Numbered from the stretch's first letter, positions 42,609 through 51,928 are shown. The stretch is 64,000 bases of DNA from Fulvimarina sp039652615 (GCF_039652615.1 NZ_JBDJAC010000014.1:1-64000); one strand, 5' to 3'. Notes: a model not told the origin generated them from the letters alone. Program-made: numbers and translations.

Positions 42609-42625
42609 TTAAGCTTTGGTTCACC
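42609..42625. promoter_or_regulatory. Possible CtrA-binding site upstream of the DUF2336 gene
   Basis: TTAA-GCTTTGG-TTCACC matches the CtrA consensus TTAA-N7-TTAA(C) with one mismatch in the second half, and CATAAC follows as in many alphaproteobacterial CtrA promoters. It is 49 bp before the DUF2336 start. Single motif only, so tentative. Confidence 0.4.
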
Positions 42626-42791
42626 ATAACGACAAATTTTGAGCGGTTTTTCGAGCCGCAGTCCGGAGCGACCGGTCGAGAGCCCGCTCAGAGGCAGTCC
42701 GCTCGATCCAGCCGGACTGCCGATCAACACCCGCGCGGGGCGTGAGCACCTTTGAAAACCGCGATCGCGGAGCGCTCGGGCCGATGTCCTA

Positions 42792-43409
42792 TCAGATATC
42801 GCTTCCATCCGGTCGTTTTGGACGCGGCATGGTGAAGACATCGTCAGCGATGGCATAGTCCAGATAGCCGAGGCGGGCGAGGGGGGCCGCGAGCGCCATG
42901 TCGATGCGGCCGTCCGCAAGAATGCTTTCGTCGATATGGATGCCGATCACCTCGCCGATGACCACGACATTCGCCGATTCACCGTTTCGGCCGCGCGGGC
43001 GGAAGCTCTGCGTCACCACGCATTCGAGCGCCGCGGGGCTTTCGGCGACGCGCGGTGCCTTGATCAGCCGGGACGGTGCCTTCGTCAGGCCTGCCAGTTC
43101 GAACTCATCGACATCGGAGGGCGCGGGGGCGGAGGTCTTCACCACCTCACGCACGAGCTTGCCCGTTGCGAGATTGCAGACGAACTCACCGCTCGCGATC
43201 GCCGTTCGCGCCATATCCTTGACGCCGGCCGAAGAGACCATCACCAGCTTCGGGTTGTCGCCGATCGCGTTGAAGAAGCTGTAGGGCGAAAGATTGGCGA
43301 TGCCGTTCTCATCGAGGGTGGAGATCCACCCGATCGGGCGCGGCGAGACGATAGCCTTGAACGGGTCGTGCGCAAGGCCGTGCTCGTTGGTATCGGTTGT
43401 GTAGAACAT
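42792..43409 (-). CDS. Flavin reductase family protein (FMN-binding split barrel)
   Basis: The 205-residue protein has the flavin-reductase-like fold: HDPFKAIVSPRPIGWIST, LSPYSFFNAIGDNPKLVMVSS, DMARTAIASGEFVCNLA and VVIGEVIGIHID. Members bind FMN and reduce it or donors such as aromatic acids and chromate. Its ATG directly abuts the TAA of the nitroreductase gene upstream, so the two are co-translated and may work together in flavin redox chemistry. Confidence 0.85.
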   Translation of the reverse strand: MFYTTDTNEHGLAHDPFKAIVSPRPIGWISTLDENGIANLSPYSFFNAIGDNPKLVMVSSAGVKDMARTAIASGEFVCNLATGKLVREVVKTSAPAPSDVDEFELAGLTKAPSRLIKAPRVAESPAALECVVTQSFRPRGRNGESANVVVIGEVIGIHIDESILADGRIDMALAAPLARLGYLDYAIADDVFTMPRPKRPDGSDI

Positions 43410-44042
43410 TTACACGTTCGGCCCTTCATAGGTGGTGACGAGTTCGGAAAGCGTTGGACGTGGGCGATCGGAGGGCGCCTCGCCGGGCGTTCCGATATAG
43501 ATGAAGCCGGCGACGTTCTCCTCGGGCGTAATGCCAAGAAGCCTTTTGGCTTCGTCGTCGTAAGCTGGCCATTCGGTGAGCCAGGTTGCCGCAAAGCCCT
43601 TGGCGTTCGCTGCATGGATGAGGTTCATGCAGACCGCACCGGCCGACATCTGCTGTTCCCACACCGGTATCTTCACATGCTCGGCTGCCGTGGAAATCAC
43701 TGCCACGACCAGTGGCGCGCGGGAAAAGCGGGTGCGCTCGACCAGGTCCCGCGCTTCGCCGAGAGGGCCTTCCCGCTCGATGACGAGCTCCGCAAGGGCA
43801 GAACCGGCAGCTGCCGCGCCGTCGCCGTGCAGCAGGATGAACCGCCAGGGTGCGAGCTTTCCATGGTCGGGCACGCGTGCCGCGATGGTGAGGATGTCGG
43901 TGAGTTCGCTCGCGGACGGTCCCGGTTCACTGAGCGCGGGAATGGGACGGGAGCGGCGCGCGGAGAGGTAATCGAGAAGATCGGGCAAGGGATGGCTTTC
44001 GATCGCGAGGCGAAATCGATGCGCCCTGAACAAGCGGCGCAT
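43410..44042 (-). CDS. Nitroreductase family protein
   Basis: The 210-residue FMN protein has the RdxA/NfsB-type layout: a binding loop RRSRPIPALSEPG, ILTIAARVPDHGKLAPWRFILL, and AVCMNLIHAANAKGFAATWLT with ITPEENVAGFIYIGTP. It would reduce nitro, quinone or enone groups. The start at 44042 lacks a strong ribosome site; a later TTG (43988) is possible. First of a two-gene unit with the flavin reductase. Confidence 0.87.
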   Translation of the reverse strand: MRRLFRAHRFRLAIESHPLPDLLDYLSARRSRPIPALSEPGPSASELTDILTIAARVPDHGKLAPWRFILLHGDGAAAAGSALAELVIEREGPLGEARDLVERTRFSRAPLVVAVISTAAEHVKIPVWEQQMSAGAVCMNLIHAANAKGFAATWLTEWPAYDDEAKRLLGITPEENVAGFIYIGTPGEAPSDRPRPTLSELVTTYEGPNV

Positions 44043-44211
44043 CCTGTGTTTGATGGATACGAGCCTTGGCTATAAGGTGTTGAATTGCGGATTCAAGGCG
44101 AACTATCGCTTGTCCCGGCGTGACTTCGCCATGATCTGGCCTCAGGAGAAGAGTTTCGAACCTGGCTTGTGCCGGTGACCGCCGAAACCAGAGGAGACCT
44201 GAAGTTCAGCC

Positions 44212-45351
44212 ATGCGTGCCCGCTCTCATCTTTCAGGGATTGCCCATGTCGTTCTTCTTGCCCTGGCTTTGATCCTCGCAGGAGCGACATCCTCCTTCGC
44301 CCAGGCCAGTTTCATCGATCGCGGCATCGAGGGCTTCTTGAGTGGAGGCTCGGAGGACCGGCCGAACGTCTACGCTTCGCCCTCAGCCAGCGAACTCTTG
44401 CCCAATTCGGCGGATGTCGGCGTGCCGCAAAGACGATCCCTGCGCACATTCGATCCGATCGCGCTGCCCGAGCCCGCCGCCAAGTCCGGCTTGTCGTCGC
44501 TCGACATGCCGAACCTTCCCGCATACGCGCCGCAATTCAACGTGGACAAGAATGCGTTTCGTCCCAATGCCGAACTCGTGCTCGAAGCCAAACTCTCCGA
44601 TGATGGCGAGCCCGTTCCGGGCGGTCTCGTCTGGCGCCTGTTTTCTGCGGTGCCGCAGCTGAACGGCCGGTCTTCCCTGATCGCCACCTCGAAGGAAGCA
44701 AGCCCGAGCTTCAACGTGCCGCCCGGCGCCTATGTCGTCCATGCGACGTTCGGGCGGGCGGGCGTCGTCAAGCGGATCGATTTCAACGGCGTCAGCGTCA
44801 AGGAGGTCGTCGTGCTCGGCGCGGGCGGGCTCAAGCTCGATGCAACCGTGTCCCGCGAGGGCCAGAGCGCGATAGGCTCGCGTCTGAAATTCGACATCTA
44901 CGCCGATGCCGAACGCGACAGCGACCGCGAACTCATCGCAAGCGGTGTCGCACCCGGTGAAGTGGTGCGCCTCAATGCCGGGATGTATCACGTGGTTTCG
45001 ACCTACGGTTCGATCAATGCGCGCACGCAGGCCGATATTCGCGTCGAGGCCGGCAAGCTGATCGAGGCGACGCTTCAGCATCGCGCGGCACAGCAGACCC
45101 TGAAGCTTGTCCGCGAGCACGGCGGCGAGGCGATCGCCGGAACCGCCTGGACGGTCACCAGCATGTCGGGTGATATCTTGCGCAAGAGCGCCGGCGCCTT
45201 CGCTTCCATGGTTCTCGCGGAAGGCGACTACATGGCTGTGGCGCGCAATCGCGACACGACCTATCAGCGCAGCTTCAGCGTGAAGGCCGGTGAGGACGGC
45301 GATGTGGAGATTCTTCTCAGCGATCTGGTCGAGACGACATCCGGCGATTGA
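44212..45351 (+). CDS. Conserved secreted protein of unknown function
   Basis: The 379-residue protein has a clear signal peptide (HVVLLALALILAGATSSFAQA), a Ser/Pro-rich spacer to about residue 110, and then three or four similar beta-sandwich-like segments (LVLEAKLSDDGEPVPGGLVWRL; LKLDATVSREGQSAIG; LKLVREHGGEAIAGTAWTV). These look like carboxypeptidase-regulatory/Big-type repeats. No catalytic motif is visible. Probably a cell-envelope structural or binding protein. Likely start at 44212 by signal peptide position. Confidence 0.65.
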   Translation: MRARSHLSGIAHVVLLALALILAGATSSFAQASFIDRGIEGFLSGGSEDRPNVYASPSASELLPNSADVGVPQRRSLRTFDPIALPEPAAKSGLSSLDMPNLPAYAPQFNVDKNAFRPNAELVLEAKLSDDGEPVPGGLVWRLFSAVPQLNGRSSLIATSKEASPSFNVPPGAYVVHATFGRAGVVKRIDFNGVSVKEVVVLGAGGLKLDATVSREGQSAIGSRLKFDIYADAERDSDRELIASGVAPGEVVRLNAGMYHVVSTYGSINARTQADIRVEAGKLIEATLQHRAAQQTLKLVREHGGEAIAGTAWTVTSMSGDILRKSAGAFASMVLAEGDYMAVARNRDTTYQRSFSVKAGEDGDVEILLSDLVETTSGD

Positions 45352-45472
45352 TATAACGGTGTTTCGGGCGCCCGATTTCCGGCCTTGACCGGCTTGAATC
45401 GGGGTGACTTTCGCCACACTCTCATGCTGAGTGCGCGCACCGCCAATTCCTGTCAGGACCGAAATCGTTTCA

Positions 45473-46153
45473 ATGAACTCCGATGATCCAATTCGCCAGC
45501 GCCTTGTGCTGCTCACCACGCCGCTTGCCGACGACGAGGCCGAAGAAGCTATCAAGCGCGCGCTTTCGGGCGGCGACGTCGCATCCGTCCTGATCGATCC
45601 GGCGGGCCGCGAGCATGCGGCCTTTCAGATCTTCGCAGAAAAGCTGGTGCCGATCGTTCAGGAGGCCGGCGCTGCTGCGATCATCGTCGACAACACCCAG
45701 ATCGCGGGCCGCACGCGGGCCGACGGCATTCATCTGACGGATGGAAACGTCGAGGCGCTCGCCGACGCCATCGAGGCTCACGCGCCAAAGCTGATCGTCG
45801 GGGGATCGGGCTTCGAGACCCGGCACAGCGCGCTGGAAGCCGGCGAAGCGATGCCGGACTATCTCCTGTTCGGGCGTCTGGGGCAGGACGCGGAAGAGAC
45901 GCCTCACCCCAAGACGCTGTCGATGGCCGAATGGTGGGCCGCCATGGTCGAGCTTCCCTGTATCGCGCTCGGTGCACGAACCTTCGAGAGCGTCGAGGCG
46001 GTCGCCGAGACCGGCGCGGAGTTCATCGGCCTTTCCGCCTTCGTCTTCGATGCGAAGGGCGAGGAGGATGCGAGGGTGACGGAGGCCAATCGCCTGCTCC
46101 AGGAGAAGTTCGAAAGGGAGAAGGCCGAGGCCCGTGAAAGGGCGAACGCATGA
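45473..46153 (+). CDS. Thiamine-phosphate-synthase (ThiE/TenI) family protein
   Basis: The 226-residue TIM-barrel has the ThiE/TenI strands: RLVLLTTPLADDEA, FAEKLVPIVQEAGAAAIIVD, ADGIHLTDGN and the final IGLSAFVFDAKG. The phosphate-binding GG/GP loops of true ThiE are partly changed (PCIALGARTFESVEAVAETGAEF). It probably is a TenI-like homologue without synthase activity. Its stop overlaps the start of the Sel1 gene (ATGA), so the two are coupled. Confidence 0.75.
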   Translation: MNSDDPIRQRLVLLTTPLADDEAEEAIKRALSGGDVASVLIDPAGREHAAFQIFAEKLVPIVQEAGAAAIIVDNTQIAGRTRADGIHLTDGNVEALADAIEAHAPKLIVGGSGFETRHSALEAGEAMPDYLLFGRLGQDAEETPHPKTLSMAEWWAAMVELPCIALGARTFESVEAVAETGAEFIGLSAFVFDAKGEEDARVTEANRLLQEKFEREKAEARERANA

Positions 46154-47169
46154 AGCGGGCGCTCGCCTCGGGCGTGGCTCTCGCGGCCGTTCTCGGCCTG
46201 GGGGTCGGTTCGCCTGCCATGGCGCAGGTTGAGGGGCTTCCCGCGACGCCTGGTCAGGCAAACCCGGGCGAGCTCCTGCCGCTGCCCGATCTGCGTCTCA
46301 ACCTTGCACCGACGACGGGTGCCGGGTCGACGGGTGAGCCGAATTCCAGCACCCGTGCCTATGCCGAATATCAGATCGGGAATTACCTTACCGCGAAGTC
46401 GATCGCCGAGCCGCTCGCAAAGCTCGGTGACGCGAAGGCGCAAGCCCTCCTCGGGGAGATCTACAGCGAGGGCCTCGGGGTTCCGATCGATGCCGACGAG
46501 GCCGCACGCTGGTTCGAGGCGGCGGCCAAGAGTGGCGACCGTGCAGCCCAGTTCGAATTCGCGATGCTTCTGCTTTCCGGCACCGGGATTGCGCGCGACG
46601 AACAGCGCGCCTTGGGTCTTCTGAAGGAAGCGGCGGACGCCAAGCTCCCGCTCGCCGAGTTCAACTATGCCCAGCTTCTCGTGCGAACCTCGCCGACCAG
46701 CGGTTTTGCCGACGCGCTTCCCTATTTCCGCTCAGCGGCCGATGCCGGGATTGCCGATGCGCAATATGCCATGTCGCAATTGCTCGCGACCGGACGGGGC
46801 ACGGACAAGGACGAGGCCGAGGCGCGCCTATGGCTTCGCCGCGCGGCGATCAACGGCTTTTCGATCGCCGAGATCGAATATGGCATCTGGCTGATCAATG
46901 GTCGGGGCGGGCAGGCAAGGCCGAGGGAAGGCTTCTCCTTTCTGAAATCCGCCGCATTGCGCGGCAATCCGATCGCGGTCAACAGGGTGGCCCATCTCTA
47001 CAAGGATGGTCTCGGGACAGAACCGAACCGGGAAGAGGCCGCGAAATGGGCGGTCATCGCCAAACGGCTCGACAACAGCGATCCCGCGCTCGATACCTTC
47101 TTCAACGGCTTGAGCGACGAGGCGCGCAAGACGGCCCTGGAGGAGGCCAACAGGTTCACCGCCGGCTGA
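46150..47169 (+). CDS. Sel1-repeat (tetratricopeptide-like) protein
   Basis: The 339-residue secreted protein has a signal peptide (LAAVLGLGVGSPAMA) and at least five Sel1 repeats, each with AxxxLGxxYxxGxGVxxDxxxAxxWFxxAA: for example AQALLGEIYSEGLGVPIDAD, DAQYAMSQLLATGRGTDKDE and VNRVAHLYKDGLGTEPNREE. Such repeats bind partner proteins in the periplasm. It overlaps the TenI-like gene by 4 bp. Confidence 0.85.
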   Translation: MKRALASGVALAAVLGLGVGSPAMAQVEGLPATPGQANPGELLPLPDLRLNLAPTTGAGSTGEPNSSTRAYAEYQIGNYLTAKSIAEPLAKLGDAKAQALLGEIYSEGLGVPIDADEAARWFEAAAKSGDRAAQFEFAMLLLSGTGIARDEQRALGLLKEAADAKLPLAEFNYAQLLVRTSPTSGFADALPYFRSAADAGIADAQYAMSQLLATGRGTDKDEAEARLWLRRAAINGFSIAEIEYGIWLINGRGGQARPREGFSFLKSAALRGNPIAVNRVAHLYKDGLGTEPNREEAAKWAVIAKRLDNSDPALDTFFNGLSDEARKTALEEANRFTAG

Positions 47170-47352
47170 TTTCAAGCGCCTTTGCTTGCCTCCTCCCGCA
47201 ACGGCGCTTGAAGCAGAACCGGATTTGTGGTGTTGAGCACTCGGCTTGCGGTGCGCATCGTCCATGTGCCCGCCACGACGCCTGCCGGTTCGAGCTGCGA
47301 GGTTCCGATTGCGCGCCACCGGACGATCAAACGAAATGGTTTCGAGACAGAT

Positions 47353-47916
47353 ATGAAGATCAACGGAAACGAAATCCGCGCCGGTAACGTCATCGAGCAC
47401 AAGGGCGGTCTTTGGGCTGCCGTGAAGACTCAGCATGTCAAGCCGGGCAAGGGCGGCGCCTTCGCGCAGGTGGAACTGAAGAACCTGATCGACGGCACGA
47501 AGCTGAACGAACGCTTCCGCGCCGCCGAAACGGTGGAGCGCGTCCGGCTGGAGCAGAAGGAATATCAGTTCCTCTACGCTGAAGGCGAAATGTTGGTCTT
47601 CATGGATTCCGAGACCTTCGAGCAGCTTGAGCTGATGAAGGATTTCGTCGGGGATCGCTCCGCCTTCCTGCAGGACGGCATGACGGTCACCGTCGAGCTC
47701 TACGAGGAAAAGGCGATCGGCATTCAGCTTCCCGATCAGGTGGTGCTCGAGATCACCGAGGCCGATCCGGTGGTGAAGGGCCAGACGGTCTCTTCGTCCT
47801 ACAAGCCGGCGCTGATGGAAAACGGGATCAGGGTCATGGTCCCGCCGTTCATTTCGGCCGGTGAAAAGATTCTCGTCGATACCAACGAGATCACCTATCT
47901 GAGACGCGCCGAATAG
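47353..47916 (+). CDS. efp: Elongation factor P
   Basis: The 187-residue protein has the EF-P KOW-like first domain with KPGKGGAFAQVELKNL (a lysine at the modification tip) and the two OB folds ending in YKPALMENGIRVMVPPFI and GEKILVDTNEITYLRR. It rescues ribosomes stalled at proline runs. The start at 47353 gives the standard N-terminus MKINGNEIRAGNVIEHKGG; the longer frame upstream is not conserved. The modifying EpmA/EpmB genes are not in the window. Confidence 0.97.
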   Translation: MKINGNEIRAGNVIEHKGGLWAAVKTQHVKPGKGGAFAQVELKNLIDGTKLNERFRAAETVERVRLEQKEYQFLYAEGEMLVFMDSETFEQLELMKDFVGDRSAFLQDGMTVTVELYEEKAIGIQLPDQVVLEITEADPVVKGQTVSSSYKPALMENGIRVMVPPFISAGEKILVDTNEITYLRRAE

Positions 47917-48063
47917 GCCTTTTCCGGCTTCAAAAGCGACAAGGCGAAGCTCTGGAGCGGAATGCGGACGGTCGGTTCACCCGAATTCCGCTCCAGGGCC
48001 GATCCATCATCCGAGACGGCGCGATGAGCGCGCTCATTTGCATTCGACTTCGACAGGATACCC

Positions 48064-48927
48064 ATGGCCCGTTCCGCGCTCCTCAACGTCATGACCCAGG
48101 CCGCAACAAAGGCCGGACGCGGCCTGGCGCGCGACTTCGGCGAGGTCCAGCACCTTCAGGTTTCCATGAAGGGTCCGGCGGACTTCGTGTCCTCGGCCGA
48201 CCGCAAGGCCGAAGAGGTCGTTTTCAAGGAACTCTCGCGAGTGCGGCCCGACTGGGGCTTCCTGATGGAGGAACGCGGTGCGATCGAGGGCAAGGACCCC
48301 CAGCATCGCTGGATCGTCGATCCGCTCGACGGCACCACGAACTTCCTTCATGGCCTGCCGATGTTCGCGGTCTCGATCGCACTGGAACGCGACGGCGAGA
48401 TCGTCGCGGCGGTGGTCTTCAATCCGGCGATGGACGAGATGTACACCGCCGAAAAGGGGGGCGGCGCCTATCTCAACGACCGGCGCATCCGCGTTGCCTC
48501 GCGCAAGACGCTTCCCGAAGCGCTGTTTGGAACGGGTATACCCTTCCTCGGCGTGGGTGATCACCCCGGCTTTCTTTACGAGTTGCGCCAGCTGATGGGC
48601 GAGAGCGCGGGCATCCGCCGCTATGGCGCGGCAGCGCTCGATCTCGCCTTCGTCGCGGCCGGGCGGCTCGACGGTTTCTGGGAACGGGCGCTCAAGCCGT
48701 GGGATCTTGCGGCCGGCGCCTTGCTGGTGAAGGAGGCGGGTGGCCTCGTCACCGGGCTTGAGGGCGAGACCTTCGACCATATTCGCGGCGATATCGCCTG
48801 TGGCAACGAATTCATCCACAAGGCCCTCGTGGGGCAGCTGAAACAGGCCTCGACCAAGCGGCAGGCCGCGCGCCGCGCCGGGGAATCGCGCGAAACGGGC
48901 GAAGTGGATCCCAACGCTCCGGCCTGA
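48064..48927 (+). CDS. suhB: Inositol monophosphatase family protein (SuhB-like)
   Basis: The 287-residue lithium-sensitive phosphatase has the metal sites in WIVDPLDGTTNFLHGLPMF and the C-terminal WDLAAGALLVKEAGG, with LMEEERG-type motif (FLMEERGAIEGKD). It hydrolyses inositol monophosphate and related sugar phosphates. SuhB of Hyphomicrobiales is usually next to efp, as here (148 bp). Start follows AGGATA. Confidence 0.92.
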   Translation: MARSALLNVMTQAATKAGRGLARDFGEVQHLQVSMKGPADFVSSADRKAEEVVFKELSRVRPDWGFLMEERGAIEGKDPQHRWIVDPLDGTTNFLHGLPMFAVSIALERDGEIVAAVVFNPAMDEMYTAEKGGGAYLNDRRIRVASRKTLPEALFGTGIPFLGVGDHPGFLYELRQLMGESAGIRRYGAAALDLAFVAAGRLDGFWERALKPWDLAAGALLVKEAGGLVTGLEGETFDHIRGDIACGNEFIHKALVGQLKQASTKRQAARRAGESRETGEVDPNAPA

Positions 48928-49097
48928 ATTCTCCCGGAAGCTGGTCATAATTTAACCGTGCAAGGCCCCCGAAAGGCCCTCCGTGTTTCAAATGTTGCCG
49001 TAATTTCCTATTGTCTGGAGATACACGCCGTGCGTCCGGGCAATTCGTTCGACTGTCGGTCGATCAGGCGGCATAGCCGGCAACACAACGGGGCATA

Positions 49098-50144
49098 ATG
49101 AAACTCTTCAGTTCGAAGACCGAAACGGATGCCAGACCGCGGGCATATGATCCGACGCGGCTATCGAGCCCCATGGTCTTCCTGTGGTCGATGCTGGTCT
49201 TCCTGGCGCTTGTCGGCTTCGTCGTCATGATCCTCGGACGCCAGGTCTCCCAGGCCTTTGCGACCAATCCCGGTCTCAACGGCCTCATCGTCGGCGTTCT
49301 CTTCGTCGGTGTCGTTCTGGCGCTGCTTCAGGTCTGGCGGCTCTCGCGCGAGGTGCGCTGGGTCAACGCCTATCGCGACGGCGACAAGAGCTTCAACAGC
49401 ATGAAGGACCCGGTGCTGCTTGCGCCCATGCGCGCGCTCATCGGCAGCCGTCGTACGATTTCGCTCTCGACCACATCCATGCGCTCGATCCTCGATTCGA
49501 TCGCCACCCGCCTCGACGAGACGCGGGACATCGCGCGCTATCTCATCGGACTTCTGGTTTTTCTCGGCCTGCTCGGCACGTTCTGGGGCCTCCTGCGCAC
49601 CATCGGCTCGATCGGCGCGACGATCCAGGGGCTCGATCCCACGGGCGGCGATACGGCAAGCGTGCTCGATTCCTTGAAGGCGGGCCTTGCCGCGCCGCTC
49701 GCCGGCATGGGAACGGCCTTCTCGTCTTCGCTCTTTGGTCTTTCGGGCTCTCTCGTCCTCGGGTTTCTCGATCTGCAGATCGGGCGGGCACAGAATCGCT
49801 TCTACACCGAGCTCGAAAACTGGCTTTCATCCGTAACCGATGTCGGCTCGGACATGGTGCTACCGCCGAACCAGCAGGGGGCGGTTACCGCCGATGGAAA
49901 CGAGGAGTTCAAGCGGCTGACCGAGCGGCTGGACCGGCTCGTGCAGGACCAGTCGAACTCTCCGAAGACGAGTGCGGCGATGGCGAATCTCGCCGAGAGC
50001 ATTCAGGGCCTCGTTCAGCACATGCGGTCCGAACAGCAGATCATGCGCGATTTCGTGGAAAAACAGGCCGACGAGCAACGCGAGCTTCGCCTGGTGCTCG
50101 ATCGTCTGTCGCGCTCAAACGGCACTGATGGCGGGGGAAGCTGA
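49098..50144 (+). CDS. MotA/TolQ/ExbB-like proton-channel protein
   Basis: The 348-residue protein has two N-terminal helices (VFLWSMLVFLALVGFVVMIL and LNGLIVGVLFVGVVLALLQVW) and, further on, the conserved channel helices LIGLLVFLGLLGTFWGLLRT and LAAPLAGMGTAFSSSLFGLSG. It ends in a coiled-coil/charged tail. It lies 3 bp before a partner with one helix and an OmpA domain, so the pair is like MotAB or TolQR/Pal, using proton flow for envelope work. It is not a flagellar MotA by length or context. Confidence 0.85.
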   Translation: MKLFSSKTETDARPRAYDPTRLSSPMVFLWSMLVFLALVGFVVMILGRQVSQAFATNPGLNGLIVGVLFVGVVLALLQVWRLSREVRWVNAYRDGDKSFNSMKDPVLLAPMRALIGSRRTISLSTTSMRSILDSIATRLDETRDIARYLIGLLVFLGLLGTFWGLLRTIGSIGATIQGLDPTGGDTASVLDSLKAGLAAPLAGMGTAFSSSLFGLSGSLVLGFLDLQIGRAQNRFYTELENWLSSVTDVGSDMVLPPNQQGAVTADGNEEFKRLTERLDRLVQDQSNSPKTSAAMANLAESIQGLVQHMRSEQQIMRDFVEKQADEQRELRLVLDRLSRSNGTDGGGS

Positions 50145-50147
50145 TCG

Positions 50148-51182
50148 ATGGCCCTCTCCCGTAACAGACGAAGTGGTGGCGGGAGCGCGGATTACTGGCC
50201 GGGCTTCGTCGATGCGCTTTCGACGCTGCTGCTGGCGATCATGTTTCTCCTGTCGGTCTTCGTGCTGGCCCAGTTCATTCTAAGCCGCGAGATTTCCGGG
50301 CGGGACGAGGCGCTCGACCGGCTGAACGGGCAGATCGCCGAACTGACGCAGCTCCTCGCGCTGGAACGCTCGAACGCCCAGGACAGCGAGGACCAGATCG
50401 CATCGCTGAGGGCATCCCTGGGGGCGCTGGAGGACGAGCGCTCCCGGCTTCAAAGTGCCCTTGAATCGGGCAGCGGTTCGACAGCGGCCGCGAATGCGAC
50501 GATCAGCGCCCTCGAGGACAATCTCGAACAGGAAGAGTCGATTTCCCAAAGGGCGCGCTCCCAGGTTGAACTTCTCAATCAGCAACTCACAGCGCTTCGC
50601 CAGCAGATCGCAGCTCTCGAATCCGCCCTAGAGGCGTCGGAAAGCCGAGACCAGGAGAGCCAGACCAAGATCGCCGATCTCGGCCGCAGACTGAACGTCG
50701 CGCTGGCTCAGCGGGTGCAGGAATTGAACCGCTACCGGTCCGATTTCTTCGGCCGCTTGCGCGAAATTCTCGCCGACCGGGAGAATATCCGCATCGTCGG
50801 CGATCGCTTCGTCTTCCAGTCGGAAGTGCTGTTTCCCTCGGGCAGCGCGAATCTTCAGACGGCAGGCACCGACGAACTCGACCAGATGGCGAGCGCAATC
50901 CGCGACCTTGCGCGCGAAATTCCCTCGGACATCAACTGGATCGTTCGCGTCGATGGCCATACGGACAATGTGCCGTTGTCCGGCACCGGACAGTATGACG
51001 ACAACTGGGAGCTTTCGGTCGCGCGCGCGAGTTCGGTCGTCAAATATCTGGTCAGTCAGGGTGTTCCGGCCGAACATCTGGCCGCCACGGGCTTTGGCGA
51101 GTTTCAGCCGATCGAAGAGGGCGATACGCCGGAAGCGCGCCGCCGCAATCGCCGGATCGAGTTCAAGCTGACCGAGCAGTAG
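50148..51182 (+). CDS. OmpA/MotB-like peptidoglycan-binding partner
   Basis: The 344-residue protein has one N-terminal helix with the essential Asp at its start (YWPGFVDALSTLLLAIMFLL), a long coiled coil (about residues 45-190: DEALDRLNGQIAELTQLLALE, LLNQQLTALRQQIAALESAL) and a C-terminal OmpA domain (VRVDGHTDNVPL, LSVARASSVVKYL, AATGFGEFQPI, RRRNRRIEFKL). The OmpA domain anchors to peptidoglycan while the helix pairs with the ExbB/MotA-like channel protein just upstream. Together they form a proton-driven envelope machine of unknown task. Confidence 0.88.
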   Translation: MALSRNRRSGGGSADYWPGFVDALSTLLLAIMFLLSVFVLAQFILSREISGRDEALDRLNGQIAELTQLLALERSNAQDSEDQIASLRASLGALEDERSRLQSALESGSGSTAAANATISALEDNLEQEESISQRARSQVELLNQQLTALRQQIAALESALEASESRDQESQTKIADLGRRLNVALAQRVQELNRYRSDFFGRLREILADRENIRIVGDRFVFQSEVLFPSGSANLQTAGTDELDQMASAIRDLAREIPSDINWIVRVDGHTDNVPLSGTGQYDDNWELSVARASSVVKYLVSQGVPAEHLAATGFGEFQPIEEGDTPEARRRNRRIEFKLTEQ

Positions 51183-51235
51183 AGGCGAGACACCGCGCTC
51201 TGGACGCCAAATCGGCCAAGCCTATTTCCGGGCAC

Positions 51236-51928
51236 ATGACGCGTCACCTGAGCGAATCCGCCGACTGGACCTATCTCTGCCAGGAATTCGATACTGTCTA
51301 TCGGTACGGTTCGGCGGGCGGCAGCAAGGTGATCAGAAGCCATCGCAGGCGAGTCCGAGATCTCTTGTCTTCGATCGTCGATGAAAACCCCGAAATCGTC
51401 GAGCGGGAGCCCCAGTCCAAGCCGGTGGTCGATCATCTGGCCCGCGCGCTCGATCTTGGCGTTTATGGCCCGATGCACGGTTTTGCCCGCATCCTCACCC
51501 GGATCGCACCCGATCTGGCTTGGGAATACGGCTATGAAAGCGTGCCGAAAGGCCTTGCGAAACGGTTTGCCTATACTGAGTTTCTTGGGCCGCGTGGTCC
51601 TATCCCAACGGACCGGCTGATCCTTGGCGCCGTGCTCTTCGCACCGAACACGACCTATCCGCAGCACAATCATCAGGACATCGAGGAGAGCTATGTCTCG
51701 ATCGCCGGTGCCTGGTCGGAAAACGACGCGGCGGTCTATGCGCCGGGCTCGCTCATCCTCAACCGTTCAGGAGAGCAGCATCGCATCACCACCGGTGGGG
51801 TCGATCCTTGCCTCCTCGTCTATGCCTGGATCGGCCCGGCCGATCGTCTCACGGCGCCCGGCATGAAGTTCTCGCCGGGCCGCCGCACGCCAGCCGGAAA
51901 ACCATCAGACGTGAACGTGCGGAGTTGA
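51236..51928 (+). CDS. dddL: DMSP lyase, cupin type
   Basis: The 230-residue protein carries the DddL signature in the second half: GAVLFAPNTTYPQHNHQDI with the HxH metal pair, EESYVSIAGAWSEN, SLILNRSGEQHRIT with the third His, and PCLLVYAWIGPADRL. The helical N-terminal part is also DddL-like (PMHGFARILTRIAPDLAWEYGY). It cleaves dimethylsulfoniopropionate to dimethyl sulfide and acrylate. No acrylate-utilisation or DMSP-transport gene is adjacent; a BCCT carrier is 20 kb away. Start at 51236 by position; ribosome site is weak. Confidence 0.93.
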   Translation: MTRHLSESADWTYLCQEFDTVYRYGSAGGSKVIRSHRRRVRDLLSSIVDENPEIVEREPQSKPVVDHLARALDLGVYGPMHGFARILTRIAPDLAWEYGYESVPKGLAKRFAYTEFLGPRGPIPTDRLILGAVLFAPNTTYPQHNHQDIEESYVSIAGAWSENDAAVYAPGSLILNRSGEQHRITTGGVDPCLLVYAWIGPADRLTAPGMKFSPGRRTPAGKPSDVNVRS

